Program-made: the position numbers and the translations under genes
Assembly: GCF_031755915.1 (NCBI RefSeq)
Contig: NC_083381.1
Span: 570,501-634,500, forward strand
Length of the DNA stretch: 64,000 nt
Reading direction: 5' to 3'
Source of the DNA: Ziziphus jujuba
Taxonomy: Eukaryota > Streptophyta > Magnoliopsida > Rosales > Rhamnaceae
Notes under the pieces: model-generated
What the model saw: the letters and a program-made list of their open reading frames with translations, nothing else
Told to the model about the DNA's origin: nothing
The model's database searches: none
In this document: in pieces, positions 22,236 to 35,102 of the stretch
How positions within the stretch are numbered: position 1 is the stretch's first letter
Layout: every line of letters begins with the position of its first letter

Positions 22236-23344
22236 TGATACGAACCTACGTCAACTTGCGCCTGAATGCATATTATATTAGCCCGTATCACGATTAAATT
22301 CAGATTCTTATGGAAACCTCAACCCCTAATCAACTTGTGACAAGAAACCTTGGTATAGAATGAAGATGCCGCAATAAATGATGGATGTCCTATTGATAAG
22401 TCAAAGCTAAAACACTTAATCACTAACGGTGTTCAAAGAGAACAAAGATAATTCTTACTCACAAATTAATTTCTGAATAATATTGAAGGTGCATTCTCAT
22501 GGATAAAATAACCCTTAAATAGGTTGAAGTCACAAAGTAATAAACCCTAGAAAACTAAGACAAACCCGGCCATACATTGTCAATTTCCTATTGTGACTGA
22601 AATTCCATTCCTTTCCTAATTCTAATTTTGATTAATTAGTTCCTTTATTTTGAATTAGGAATTAATTAATTTACAATGGAAATAATAAAATAATAACTTT
22701 ACTAAGTTTATTTTTCCAGCAAATAAATAAATAAAAACCAAATAAAAGACTAATTTCCTAAAACAAAAAATCAAACTCAAATTAGGAAATTAGTTGACTA
22801 GTTTGACCACTAAGCTAGCTTTGACAAAATTGCAACTTGTAAAGGCTCCAAATCAGCTCCCATATGCCATGTAGGATGCCAAATAGAATTATTTATGAGT
22901 CCTATAACCCTTGCTTGGAACAAAGAGAAAATGTCAAATCAACAAAATACAGTAAAGTCAGCAACAAATCTAGCAATTTCGGCCAAAAACTCCTCCTATG
23001 CGTAAATGCCTTCTTTGATTGGTTTTGCTTCTACCTTGACTTGTTTCTATAATCTCTTAGTGATATTAATGGAACTCAAGAAGTGTTGGATCCACTCCAT
23101 GCTGCCCATATTCGCACTAAAATAGCTACCCTGGCCCATAATGACCTCCACCACTTGGATGCATAAAATGGGTCTTGAATCTTCAAGTATGGATAAACCC
23201 TTTTGAGAATTGATAACTCCCTGTATGAATCCAGCATGATTGTCTTTAAATCTCTTGGCTTATGCTGTACTGATTGGCTGGATCTTCATCTGTATTGAAT
23301 CAGCACCTCAGCGGGTAGTCGGTTGTACTGGTAGATTCTCATCA
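22236..23344 (-). mobile_element. Element B 5' LTR
   Basis: 1,109 bp between plus-strand TGATACGAACC (22236) and ATTCTCATCA (23335-23344), the reverse complements of the family termini. It contains the LTR-encoded pol-tail frame in decayed form. Confidence 0.9.
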
Positions 23345-25405
23345 TATAATACTTCCCCAAAGGCTATCATACGACACTTGCTTCAAGTCAACGATACCTA
23401 TGCGAAGGCTACCATACCTGGCCGAAGGCTGTCATACCTATCTATAGGTTATGGTACCAAACCGAAGACTACCATACCTGCTCGAAGACTACGATACCTA
23501 TCCAAAGGCCATAATAGCTCCAAATCCATTAAGTTATCAGTTTGGACAAATACAACATTTGCGCAATAATAATAATAATAATAATGATCATAATCATAAA
23601 TAGGTAATATAGAATTAAAATTGATAAATATGTTACATAACCCATACACTCACAATAGAGATACAACGAATGCACTATATAGTATACTAATGTACAGCCT
23701 TATGATATCAATTGTCTATAGGTTTACTAATATCATTATGGCCAAAGGTGGTTGCCTATTATAGTCATCTAGCCATCTAGTCTTGTAAGCAGTAAAAATA
23801 TGATACTAAGCCATTCATGAGCCAAACCAGATCATTGTCCCAGAACAGGGTGATATGCCTTAACATTACATAACATATATATATATATATAAATATATGT
23901 ATACATCTAAAGTATACCTAATGAACTATACAATATATCAGTGCTGCCAAGTGGTGCTTGGCGTTCCAAACACAACTTGATAGATAAGAGAGGGAGATGA
24001 GAACCTACACGTGGCCCCACTTGTCTCCCAATAGTTCCAGTCCTAAATAACTTGCTATCCTACGCTAAGGGAGGTAGCTAACATCATCATAGAAGAAATA
24101 CCTACCTACCCTCATTCAATTTGACACCCATAGGAATAACTAAACTTGCCATCCTTTAGCCACGAGGAGGGTGATTAATGTTATCATCACAAAATCTCTA
24201 CCTACCCTAGCTCATCATAGCTCAAAAAGAATTATTAAATATAATATGCGTGCTAATCCACAATATAACAATACAAATCACAAGCACACTACAATGCATC
24301 TACAGACTAATAGATCACATAAGACATATATATAATTGCACAAATGTCCACTCCTCATAATTACATTTTTGAAATGTAATTAAATGTTTTAAACAAACAA
24401 ACAAATAAATAATTATATAAATATACATGAAACCCATAACATAATTTTAGAGAAGCATACTGTAGTAATATCATTTTAATGTTAAGTAATTTTACAACCA
24501 TTTTAATGACTAAATAAATATATAAATAAATAATTAAATAAATCAATAATTAAGAACAATTATCTTTACAAAATCAAATGCAAATATTCAAAGCTAAAAT
24601 TTAAGATAAATTATTTTGCAATCAAAATAATAAATAAACTAATAAAGCTATTTTTAAATAAACGCGAGCATATAATTTTATAAATTACTCAACTAACCAT
24701 AAATTGTTAAATAACTACTTTAAATGCAACTTTTAATAATAACTAAAAAATGAATATATATATATATATATATATCTACACTAATATTTATTCAACTCCA
24801 AAATAAAACTTAGAAAAGAATATGTAACTCATTCTCACTATTTTGGATTTCCAATGTTGGACTCTAAAACAGTTAAGCTATACAGTAACCCTGATTGGTC
24901 TATGACCTGAAATTTGGTGTTTCTCCTACGTATGCTCAATTTTATGAAATTAAGCATTCCATTAAATTCTATTATCTATAGTGAACTTGTATGTGATAAT
25001 TTTTTGTAAGGGAAACTTTCAACGCAATCCAATATTTATAGCAATTTCTAAATTAGCTTAGTAATGATGAAATTTTAAATATCCAATCATAATTTGTAAA
25101 TTATATATCAAATGAAAGTTTGTAAGGTAAGGATTAAAGACACGTAACTCAAACACCCGGAACTTGCAGTCAGCACTTAGAAAATGTTCGAAACATTTTG
25201 GTCAAACTTCAATTCAATGTATCTCTCAAACAACTTGGAATTTGAAAAAATGGAGACTATATTTTGTGTTCAGTGGATCCAAAAGATGGGGACCATGTTA
25301 TAAGATTAGGCTGGGTCCACCGAAAAATGACAAAATCACCATAAACTAAGAAACTACTGTCGTCAACCAAAACTGGATGCGTGGCAAGGCGTGAAACTTT
25401 GCTGC
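23345..25405 (-). mobile_element. Family 3 LTR, copy 1 (both ends truncated)
   Basis: Colinear with copies 2 and 3: 20-bp minisatellite, AAT microsatellite (about 23566-23585), an AT-rich middle and the CAATCATAATTTGTAAATTATATATCAAATG block. The left side is cut by element B. The right side ends near GTGAAACTTTGCTGCC, where copy 2 begins partway through its own LTR, so copies 1 and 2 are fused LTR to LTR. No coding. Confidence 0.75.
23350..23519. repeat. 20-bp minisatellite in family 3 LTR copy 1
   Basis: About eight units of a 20-bp motif near GCCCGAAGGCTACCATACCT, with many substitutions. The same array sits at the same place in copies 2 and 3. Confidence 0.85.
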
Positions 25406-25960
25406 CAAATAGTCCCCTAACAAATACAAAAATAAACCTTTATATGTATCGAAACCCCTTCTAGATCTTACTACCTATATCCCGAATAGTCCCGACTTTT
25501 CGCAAATCCTTACTCAGCATGGGGGACATATGTACTTTCATAACTCATGGCCACCCACACCACCCACTTATTACAGTCTCACATTTCTACAGCACTTTAT
25601 AAACACACCAAACACATAAACATAGATAGAAACATAACAAAAACAATAACACCAACAACAACAACAACAATAATAATACAACTTAGGTCCCAATTCCTAA
25701 ATCATTCAGTTTATCATTTAATATCTAGAACACATACTAATAAAAACATTATTGCTAATAATTGATAGGTTATAGGACAACTTTTAATAACATAAATTAC
25801 ATTTAAGAAGATGCACATAATGGAACAATATTTTAAATTGAACAATTGAGGCCTTATCGGTAACTCTGATAATATCATCATTATCCAAAACCAAAATAAA
25901 GAAATATATATATATATATATTCTACATATATGTATACAACATCTCTAGAAATTTTGATA

Positions 25961-26211
25961 ACCTGCCCGAAGAATACTATACCTTTCCAAAGGCTAATAC
26001 ACTTGTCCAAGGCTACAATACCTGCCTGAATGCTGCCATATCGACTCAAATGCTACGATACTTGCCCGAAGGCTACCATACCTACACTAAGGCAACCACA
26101 TTTCCTCGAAGGCCACGACACCTACCCGAAGTCTATGATACTTGTTTGTAGGCTACCATATTTGTTCGAAGGCTAAGATACATGTCCGAAGGCTACAATA
26201 CCTCCAAATCC
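25961..26211. repeat. 20-bp minisatellite in family 3 LTR copy 2
   Basis: About twelve units around CCCGAAGGCTACCATACCTG, followed by a (GAT/AAT)n run at about 26254-26280. Confidence 0.88.
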
Positions 26212-27506
26212 ATTAAGTCATCAATTTAGACAAATACAACAATTGTACAGTTGACGATGATGATGATGATAATAATAATAGGAGCACTAATATTAATCAT
26301 AATCATAAATAGGTAAAATAAAACTAAAATTGATAAATACGTTATATAACCCGCACAATGCTAATGGTGATAAACCCGATGTACTATATAGTACACTAAT
26401 GCGCAGTCCAATGATATTAGTTATCTGTAGGTATACTACTACCATTACAGTCAAGAGTGGTTGCCTACAATAGCCATCCAACCCGTGGATCTCATAACTA
26501 GCAAAAATATGATACTATACCATTCATGAGCCAACCAGGTCATTGCCCCAGTACAGCTTAGTACAGCCTAATATAACATAATATATATATATATATATAT
26601 ATATCTCTACATCAAAATGACACATGATGCACCATATGATATACCGGCGCCGCCGATTGAGGCTTAGCATTCCAAACACCCCTTGACAGATACTAAATGG
26701 TTCTGATACTAAATAACCTGACATCCTATGGCCAAGGGGGTGGCTAACGTCGTTATGGAAAAAATACCTGCCTAAACCTGCCATCTTTCGGTGATGGGGA
26801 GAATGGTTGTTGCTATCATTGCATAATATCTACCTACCCTCACTCACTAGAGCTCACAAAAGATGACTAAATACAACCTACGCACTAATCTGAAATATAA
26901 CAATACACAATATTAGTATTATATGGTCCATCTACAGACTAATTAATCACATAAAACATATATATATATATATAGATATATATAAATGTAAAAATGTCAA
27001 CTCCTCATAATTACATTTTTAAAACATAATTAAATGTTTTAAACAAAGAAATAAATAAATAAATAATTACATAAATATTCATGAAACCCATAACATAATT
27101 TTAGGGAAGTTATACTATAGTAATATCATTTTAATGATAATTAATTTTTCAAATTTTTTATTCTTTTAGATCAGCATGGACCACTAAATAAATTGATAAA
27201 TAAATAATTCAATAATTAAGAACAACTTGTTTTACAAAATCAAATGCACATATTCATTTATACTCACACACATAAATATATAAATATATGCAAATATATT
27301 TTAATAACATAACAACTCTATCAAAGCTAAAAATTTAAGATAAACCATTTTGCAATCAAAATAATAAATAAACTAATAAAGCTATTTTTATATAAACACA
27401 AGCATCTAAACCCCTTTTCGAAATTTTGTAAATTACTCAAATAACCGTAATTTGTTAAATAAATACTTTAAATCCAACTTTCAATAATAACTAAATAAAT
27501 GAATAT

Positions 27507-27537
<31 letters not shown>

Positions 27538-27542
27538 ATTTA

Positions 27543-27612
27543 TTTATTCATATATATATAGATATATTTATTCATATATATATAGATATATTTATTCATA
27601 TATATATCTACA
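27543..27612. repeat. 24-bp TA-rich tandem repeat
   Basis: TTTATTCATATATATATAGA recurs at 27543, 27567 and 27591, a 24-bp period, inside a longer TA-rich tract of LTR copy 2. Confidence 0.85.
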
Positions 27613-29031
27613 CAAATATTTATTTAACTCCAAAATAAAACTAGAAAAAAAATACATCACTCACTCTAATAATGTTGCCCATCCTTGTTTTACTGCAGGG
27701 TTCATCACAAGTCCCACCGAATGCCTAACATACACAAAAAATATTATTTAAAAAACACATAAATTTTCCAATGACAGAGAACACTAAATATTTAAAAACC
27801 CACTCTCACTATTTCGGATTTCAGATGTTGCACTCTAAAGGAGTCCTGCTACACTGTAACCCCAATTGGCCTATGACCTGAAATTTTGTGTTTCTCCTAA
27901 TTAAGCTCAAATTTATGAAACTAAGCGTTCCATTAACTTTTATTACCTACTGTGAATGTATATGCAATAATTTTTCTTAGGGGAAACTTTCAACAGAATC
28001 CAATTTTGACAGTAATTTCTAAATTAACTTAGTAATGGTGAAATTTTAAATACCCAATCATAATTTACAAATTATATATCAAATGAAAGCTCATGAGGCA
28101 AGGATTAAGGATACTTAGCTCAAACTCCCCAAACTCATAGTCGGTGCCCAGATAACCGTCGAAAAGTTTTGATTAAACATCAATTCAATGTATTTTTAAA
28201 ACAACTTGGAATTTGAAACAATGGAGACTATATTTTGGGATCAGTAGGTTAAAAATAGGGGGAACACGGTATAAGACCAGGCTGGATCCACCGAGAAATG
28301 ACAGAATCATAGAAAAATGAGAAATTGCTACTGTAAGCTAGCTAGTCGTGAAACTTTACTACAAGCTTCACCGTGAGGAGGCTTCCCTCATGGCCAGCAA
28401 GTGTTACACATGGTCTCAGAATAGTGACCAAATTGGCAGGAGCTGAAAAGAGAGGACCTCGACAATGAAGGAGAGAAAGGGAGAGAAAAAGAGAGGGAAA
28501 GAAAAAGAAAAAGACAAAGATAGAGAAGGAAAGCCACATGGCACCTATGGGGTTATGACATGTGGAACCCCTTGGGATATTTCTTAAAATCCCCTTTGAT
28601 GCCTTTAACAAAACTACTCGAAAAATCAAGTCCTAAAAAAATAAATTTAACTTTATAGATTCTTATCTTTTCAACCTTAGGTCCAATTAAAGCCTGCCAC
28701 TAGTCGACCGACTCATATCGACAAGCACTATCACTTTTTAATAGGTCAAAATCAAAATCCATATAAATAACAAGTCAACTTCGGGCTCACTGATCAATCT
28801 GGACCACACTTTTTTATGACCATAACTTTCTCATCTCAACTTTGATTTTGCTGTACTACTAGTTCATGTACTCATGTTGACAAGAACATAGCTACGGTGC
28901 CTCAGTCAAAGAAAAATCCCTCTCACAGTAAAAAGTCAACCATGGGATCCACGTGGTCAACTGCGATCATTCTTTATCAAAGTTGGTCAAAAGTTCAAAT
29001 TCGGAGCATTTTCTCGAATCTGAATGTTACA

Positions 29032-29262
29032 ATCTACCCCTTTATGAAATTTCATTCTCAAAAATTTGCACATCCCACTAGGAGAAAAATCATAAAATAC
29101 TTGAACCAATTACACACACTACATGGTGATGTCACTCCCTTGACCGACAATAAGGAGTACATGCCGATTCTGAGCATAACTATAGTGGGTAATAGTTAAG
29201 AATACACTACCATATACCAAAAGCTCCTCGAAGTAACGAAGCCTAGAGTTCTGATACCAACA
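29032..29262 (-). mobile_element. Collapsed interior of the family 3 element
   Basis: 231 bases between two LTRs. On the minus strand it starts with PBS TGGTATCAGAACTC (29246-29259, tRNA-iMet type) and ends with polypurine ATAAAGGGGTAGAT (about 29032-29045). Just before the PPT it reads GTGCAAATTTTTGAGAATGA, resembling the last coding residues of Ty3/gypsy pol. This suggests a leader fragment joined to a pol tail with everything between lost. Confidence 0.72.
29246..29259 (-). promoter_or_regulatory. Primer binding site, family 3 element
   Basis: TGGTATCAGAACTC on the minus strand, three bases inside the 5' LTR end. It matches initiator tRNA-Met in its first 10 to 11 bases. Confidence 0.75.
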
Positions 29263-30064
29263 TGTCAGTTCCCTTCTAGAGTTATTAATTGAAAACTCTA
29301 GGATGGCCTCGACCAAGGGAAACCCCACTGAAAATTCTACAGAAAATCCAATAGCGTCTCTCCTGTAAACTGGACTCCTCAAAATGTGCCCAGCATAGAA
29401 AGCTCACTTTGTAAATATACATCCATCTTATCCCTTCTACCTTACAACAAATTTCCACAAATTTGTAGGACATTAATAAAATTAGCGTAAAAGATGCAAA
29501 TATGTGTAAAAATTAATAAACCGAAAAAATAAAACTTTGTATGCATTGAGACCCCTTCCGTAGCTTGTTACCTATACCCTAAATAATCCCGACTTTTCCC
29601 AAGTCCTTACTTAGCATAAGACATACATACTTTTATAACTCATGGTTGCCCACACCACCCACTATTATAGTCTGACATTTCTACAGCACTTCATAAACAC
29701 ACCAAATGCATAAACATAGATAGAAATATAACCAAAACAACACTAACAACTGCAACAACATCAATAATAATATCACACCTTGGGTCCTAAATCCTAAATC
29801 ATTCAGTTTATCATTTAATATCTAGAACACATACTAATAAAAATATTACTACTCATAATCAATAAATTGTAGGACAACTTTTAATAAAATAAATTACATT
29901 TAAGAAACCGCACATAACAAAACAATATTTTAAATTGAACAATTGAGGCCTTATCAGTAACTCCGATAATATCACCACTATCCATAACCAAAATGAATAT
30001 ATATAAATATATATATATATATATATTCTACATATATGTATACAACATCTCTACAAAATTTGGA

Positions 30065-30310
30065 TAACCTGCCCGAATAATGCTATACCTATCCAGAGGC
30101 TAATACACTTGTCCGAAGGCTATAATATCTGTTTGAAACCTACCATACCAGCCCTTAGGCTACGATGGCTGCTTGATGGCTACCATACTTGTTTGAAGGC
30201 AACCATATTTTCTTGAAGACAATGATACCTACCCAAAGTCTATGATACATGTCTGAAGGCTACCATATTTGCCTGAAGGCTACACTACCTGCTCGAAGGC
30301 TGCAATACCA
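30065..30310. repeat. 20-bp minisatellite in family 3 LTR copy 3
   Basis: About twelve diverged 20-bp units, followed by a GAT then AAT microsatellite at about 30368-30407. Confidence 0.85.
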
Positions 30311-32298
30311 CTAAATCAACTAAGTCATCAATTTGGATAAATACAACAATTGTACAGTTGACAATTATGATGATGATGATGATGATCATCATAATAATAA
30401 TAATAAGAGCAATATATATTAATCATAATCATAAATAAGTAAAATAAAACTAAAATTGATAAATACATTACATAAATTGCACATTCGTTGTGGAAATATG
30501 CTTGATATATTATATTGTACACTAATGCATGGTCCAATTTAGTTGTCTATAGGTGTACTACAACCAATATAGCCAAGGGTGGATGCCTGTAGGCCCCATA
30601 AGTAGCAAATATACAATACTAAGTTGTTCATGAGCAGAGCCAGGTCATTGCCCTAATAAAGCTTAGTATGCCCTAACATAATATAACACCTGATGCACCA
30701 TGCGATATACCAGCACTATCAATTGATGCTTGGCATCCTAAACACCACTTGACAGATAAGGAAGGAAGAAAGGAACTGCACGCGGCTCTATTAGTGTCCC
30801 AATGGTTCTGGTACTAAATAACCTATCATCCTATGGCCAAGGTTATGGTAAAAATATCTTTCTACCTCGCTCACTTTAATACCCATAGGAATGGCTAAAT
30901 CTATCGTCTTTCGGTAGTGGGGAGGGTGGTTGTTGCTATCACATTAAAATACCTACCTACTCTTGCTCACCAAGCTCGCTAAAGACAACTAAATATAACC
31001 TATGTACTAATCCATAATATAATAGTATAGAATATCAGTATTATGGTGCATCTATAGACTAACTAATAATAAAGAATATATATAATTGAAAAAATGTCAA
31101 CTCCACATAATGACATTTTTAAAATGTAATTAAATATTTTAAACAAGTAACTAAATAAATAAATAATTACATAAATATTCACAAAACCCATATCATAATT
31201 TTAGAGAAGTATACTACTATAATATCATTTTAATATTAAGTAATTTTATAACTTTTAATTATTTTCAATCAGCATGGACAACTAAATAAATAGACAAATA
31301 AATAATTAAATAACTAAATAAATCAATAATTAAGAATAGCTAGCTACACAATATCATGTGCACATATTCATTTATACTCATGCATATAAATATATAAATA
31401 TGTGCTAATATATTTTGATAACATAATCACTTTATCAAACCTAAAATTTAAGATAAATCATTTCACAATTAAAATTATGAATCAACTAATAAAGCTGTTT
31501 TTAAATAAACGTAAGCATCTACACCCATTTTTAGAATTTAATAAATTACTTAATTACCATAATTTGTTAAATAACCACTTTATATCCAACTTTTAATAAT
31601 AACTAAATAAATGAATATATATATATATATTCATATACATATCTACACAAATATTTATATAAATCGTAAATAAAACATAGAAAAAGCTATGCCATCCACT
31701 CTAATAACGTTGTCCATACTTGCTCTGTTGTAGGGTTCACCGCAAGTCCCACTAAGTGCCTAACATACACCAAAAATATTATGTAAATAACACATACAAT
31801 TTCCAATGAACTGGAATACATTAAACATTTTACAACTTACTCTCACCACTTTGGGTTCCCAACGTTCTACTCCAAAGGTGCTTAGCTATACAGTAACCTC
31901 GATTGGTCTATTACCTATAATTTGAGATTTCTCCTAATTATGCTCAATTTTATGAAATTAAGCTTTCCACCAATCCTTATTAACCACTATGAAACTATAT
32001 GCGATAGTTTTTCTTAGAACAAATTTTCAACATAGCCTAATTTTTGCAGCGGTTCCTAAATTAGCTAAAAAATGGTGAAATTTTAAATAGTCGATAATAA
32101 TTTACAAATTATATGTTACATAAAAACTTATAAGGCAAGGATCAAAGATACTTAGTTTAAAGAACCCTAAACTTGCCACCGGTGGCTAAAAAGTTTTAGC
32201 CAAATTTCAAATTAATATATCTCTCAAATGATTTGGAATTTGAAAAAATGGAGGCCATGTTTGGGATCAAAGATCCAAAATCGGGAGGATATGGTATA

Positions 32299-33397
32299 TG
32301 ATGAGAATCCACCCAAACCCGCACAACCGACAACCCGCTGGGATGCTGATACGATATGGATAAAGACCGGGCCAATCACAAGAGCTCAAGCCAAGAGATT
32401 CAAGGACAACCTGGCTCCCATTATATAGGGAATAATCCATTCTCAAAAAGGCTTGTCAATACCCAAAGATACAAAGCCTGTTTTAAGCATCCAAGTGGTG
32501 GAAGCTGTTACGGACCCCGAGTAGCTGTTTTAGTGCAAATATGGACTTCGGGCAGCAACGAATGGATCTAACACTTTTTGGATTTAATGGATATCACTAA
32601 GAGGCCATGGAATCATGTCAAGGTGGAATCAAAAGTACCTAAAACCAGCTTGTACGAACAAACTCTCAATTTGGCCGAAATTTGCTTTATTTCTTGCTGG
32701 CTTTATTGTATTTTACTGAGTTTGCATTTTCTCATTGTTCCAATCAAAGGCAACATGTGGAACTCAATTATAATCCTATTTGGCATCCTACAAATCTTAT
32801 GGGAGCTGACTTGGAGCTTAAAATTTGTCAAAGATTGGTCAAAGACAGCTTAGTCAAAAAGATTGTTTTTTAGTTTCCTAATTTGATTTTGACTTTTTTT
32901 TTTTAGGAAATTAGTCTTTTATTTGGTTTTTATTTATTTATTTGCTGGAAAAATCAACTTAGAAAAGTTATTATTTTATTATTTTCATTTTAAATTAATT
33001 AATTTCTATTTCAAAATTAAGGAATTAATTAATACAAATTAGATTAGGAAAGGAGTTGATTTTCGGCCAACATTAGGTTTTCTATTCTATGGGCCGGTTT
33101 TACCTTGTTAATTAAGGTTTTATTTTGTAACTCTTTAGCCTATTTAAAGGCTTATTTTTTAGAAAGAACACAACGTAGATATTTTGTAGAAAAATAATTG
33201 TGAGAAAGAATTCTCTTTGTTCTCACCTAAAACACCATTAGTGAATGAGTATTTTAGTTTTGACTTATCTATGGGATATCTATCACCAACCATGGCATCT
33301 TCATTATATACCAGAGGTGACCATTAGAACTTTAACATAATTAGATCCGGACTAATATAATACAAGTTTAGGTGCGTGTCGACCTAGGTTCGTATCG
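32299..33397 (+). mobile_element. Family 1 solo LTR inside family 3 LTR copy 3
   Basis: 1,099 bp from TGATGAGAATCC to GGTTCGTATCG (terminal A to G). Flanked by a perfect 5-bp duplication GTATA (32294-32298 and 33398-33402), and removal restores the family 3 sequence GGTATAAGATTAGG as in copy 2. No PBS or PPT adjoins, so it is a solo LTR. It carries the pol-tail frame, including [16 protein letters not shown]. Confidence 0.92.
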
Positions 33398-33628
33398 GTA
33401 TAAGATTAGGTTAGGCCCATCGAAAAATATGAAGCCACCACTACCAGCCTGGTCTAGGCGCATCGGCTGCGGCTGGCCATGAAAACTTAGCGGTCATCAT
33501 CAACGTGAATGGTTAGTGTGTATAACCTATAGTCGCCAGAATGATGACCAAATTGGCCAGAGCCAAAAGTGGGAGAAGAGAGAGAAAAAAGATTGGGAAA
33601 GCAAAATAAAAAGAAAGAAAAGGAATGC

Positions 33629-33893
33629 TAATGAGAATTCACATGTACTCATACAACCGACTACTCGCTGAGGTGCTGATCCTGTACAACTGAAGACGGG
33701 GCTAATCACAAGGTTATAAGCTAAGAGATTTAAAGACAATTTGGTTAGCTTCATTCAAGGTGTTATTCAATCTCAAGAATGCATGATAGTACTCAAAAAT
33801 CCAAAGCCCGTACTATGTATCGAAGTTATGAAGGCCGAAATAGACTTGGGAAGCTATTTTAATGCATCTATGGACTCTGGGTAGCAAGGGATT
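33629..33893 (+). mobile_element. Element D 5' LTR, left fragment
   Basis: Starts TAATGAGAATTC (normally TGATGAGAATCC) and matches the first 265 bases of family 1 LTRs up to GGGTAGCAAGGGATT, where element C is inserted. The remainder is at 36618. Confidence 0.82.
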
Positions 33894-34663
33894 TGATATG
33901 AACCTAGGTCGACTTGTGCCTAAACCCATATTATATTAGGCCGGATCAAAAAATTCAATTCAAGTTCTTATGGTTACCTTGACCCCTAATCAACCTATGA
34001 TTAGAAACCTTGGTATATTGAAGACACCATAATAGGTGATGGATATCCTATTAATAAGTCAAAGTAAAACACTTATTCACTAATGGTGTTTTAGGTGTAC
34101 AAAAAGAACAAAGAGAATTCAATCTCACAAATAATTTTCCGCATAAAATCTAAGCTACCTTCTCATTGAAAATAAGCCTTTAAATAGGCTTGAATGAACA
34201 ACATAAAACCCTAAAAAACTAGGTTAAAAACTGGCCAAGCATAAACAATTGCATAATATGGTCGAATTTCAACTTCCTTTCCTTATCTAATTTGGATTAA
34301 TTAATTCCTTTATTTTGAATTAGGAATTAATTAATTTACAATTGAAATAATAAAATATCAACTTTCCTAAGTCAATTTGTCCAGAAAATAAACAAATAAA
34401 AACCAAAATAAAAGATAGTTTTCTAAAACAAAAAGTCAAACTCAAATTAGGAAACTAGTTGACTAGTTGACAACTAAGCTATCTTTGATCAATCTCCAGC
34501 TTGTTGAGGCTCCAAATCAGATCCAATATGACTGTATGATGCCAAATAGGATTAATATTGAATCCTATACATTGCGTCTTGATTGGAATAAGTCAAACTT
34601 GCCTGATCAACAAAAGAAGTCAAAGTCAGTAGCTAAAGTGAGCATTTCAGCCAAATTGAAGTG

Positions 34664-34963
34664 TTATGCACACAAGCTGAATTTATAAGCTTTTGCCTTT
34701 TCCTTAACATGATTCCATGGCCTTTTGGTGATGTCAATTGAGTTGAAGAAGTGTTGAACCCATTCCTTGCTGCCCGGAGTCCACAGATGCACTAAACAGC
34801 TACCCGAGTCCATATCAGCATTCACCACTTGGATGCATAATACGGGCTTCGGATCTTCGGGTATTGTCATGCCCTTTTGAGATTGAATCACTCCTTGGAT
34901 GAAGCTAACCATATTTTCCTTGAATCTCCTAGCTTGTACCCTAGTGATTGGCTCCGTCTTCAT
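34664..34963 (-). pseudogene. LTR-encoded pol tail, element C
   Basis: An open frame of about 99 codons inside the 3' LTR: KTEPITRVQARRFKENMVSF, then IQGVIQSQKGM, PKPVLCIQVVNADMD and NHVKEKAK. It is the extension of the pol frame into the LTR seen throughout the family. It is well preserved although the rest of C has collapsed, probably because the element inserted recently relative to A or because chance spared this stretch. Confidence 0.65.
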
Positions 34964-35014
34964 TTGTACAGGATGTGCACCCCAGTGGATAGTTGGTTGA
35001 ACGGGTATGGATGA

Positions 35015-35102
35015 GCAACAGATTCTTGTTGCTCTTGATTCACCTTTGAACCCATAGATTCTACTTCATTAATTCTTAATTATCCATCCTTAAATATTCC
35101 AT
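35015..35102 (-). pseudogene. gag: gag start fragment, element C
   Basis: Only the first roughly 30 codons of gag remain, from the ATG at 35102; ELMK.NLWVQR/FKGES-like words survive in shifted frames. They run directly into the LTR (at GAGCAACAG). More than 5 kb of gag-pol is gone. Confidence 0.6.

Larger units (their letters stand above)
20166..23344 (-). mobile_element. Family 1 element B, 5' half only
   Basis: Minus strand: 5' LTR, PBS, leader and gag, then broken at 20165/20166 in the PKPS region just before the zinc knuckle, where the end of element A's 3' LTR begins. The rest of B is not in the window. Its 5' LTR is inserted in the minisatellite of family 3 LTR copy 1 (flank TATAA at 23345). 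Confidence 0.85.
25406..29031 (-). mobile_element. Family 3 LTR, copy 2 (3' LTR)
   Basis: Ends on the plus strand with GAATGTTACA at 29031, next to the PPT. Compared with copy 3 its first roughly 270 bases are missing at the fusion with copy 1. It carries the minisatellite, GAT/AAT and TA microsatellites, and at 28440-28520 a purine-rich stretch that is also found in copy 3. The last 600 bases contain CAACTTCGGGCTC and AAAAGTCAACCATGG words resembling the family 2 LTR, suggesting the two families are distantly related. Confidence 0.78.
25406..33628 (-). mobile_element. Family 3 LTR element with a 231-bp interior
   Basis: Minus strand, from right to left: 5' LTR (copy 3, 29263-33628, interrupted and right-truncated), PBS, a 231-bp interior, PPT, 3' LTR (copy 2, 25406-29031, left-truncated). 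LTR termini are TGTAACATTC and GGGAACTGACA on the element strand. Complete LTRs would be about 3.8 kb. With no gag or pol it cannot be autonomous. It is either a deletion product of a Ty3/gypsy element or a long-LTR non-autonomous type. Confidence 0.75.
29263..33628 (-). mobile_element. Family 3 LTR, copy 3 (5' LTR, interrupted)
   Basis: Plus-strand start TGTCAGTTCCC at 29263. Colinear with copy 2 to 32293, then interrupted by the family 1 solo LTR 32299-33397, resuming at 33403 (AGATTAGGTTAGGCCCATCG) and cut at 33628 by element D. The last roughly 500 bases are not seen and should lie beyond the far end of D. Confidence 0.8.

Noticed and set aside
22221..22240. Possible tRNA-Met gene from the GGCTCTGATACCA words
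   Set aside because: Only the 13-base complement of the tRNA 3' end is present, next to LTR ends; these are primer binding sites.
26030..26210. Regular 20-bp units that could suggest a CRISPR array
   Set aside because: Units are contiguous and diverged with no unique spacers; it is a minisatellite inside an LTR in plant DNA.
33527..33754. Minus-strand frame across the family 3/element D border
   Set aside because: It spans a junction between two unrelated elements, so it cannot be a conserved gene.
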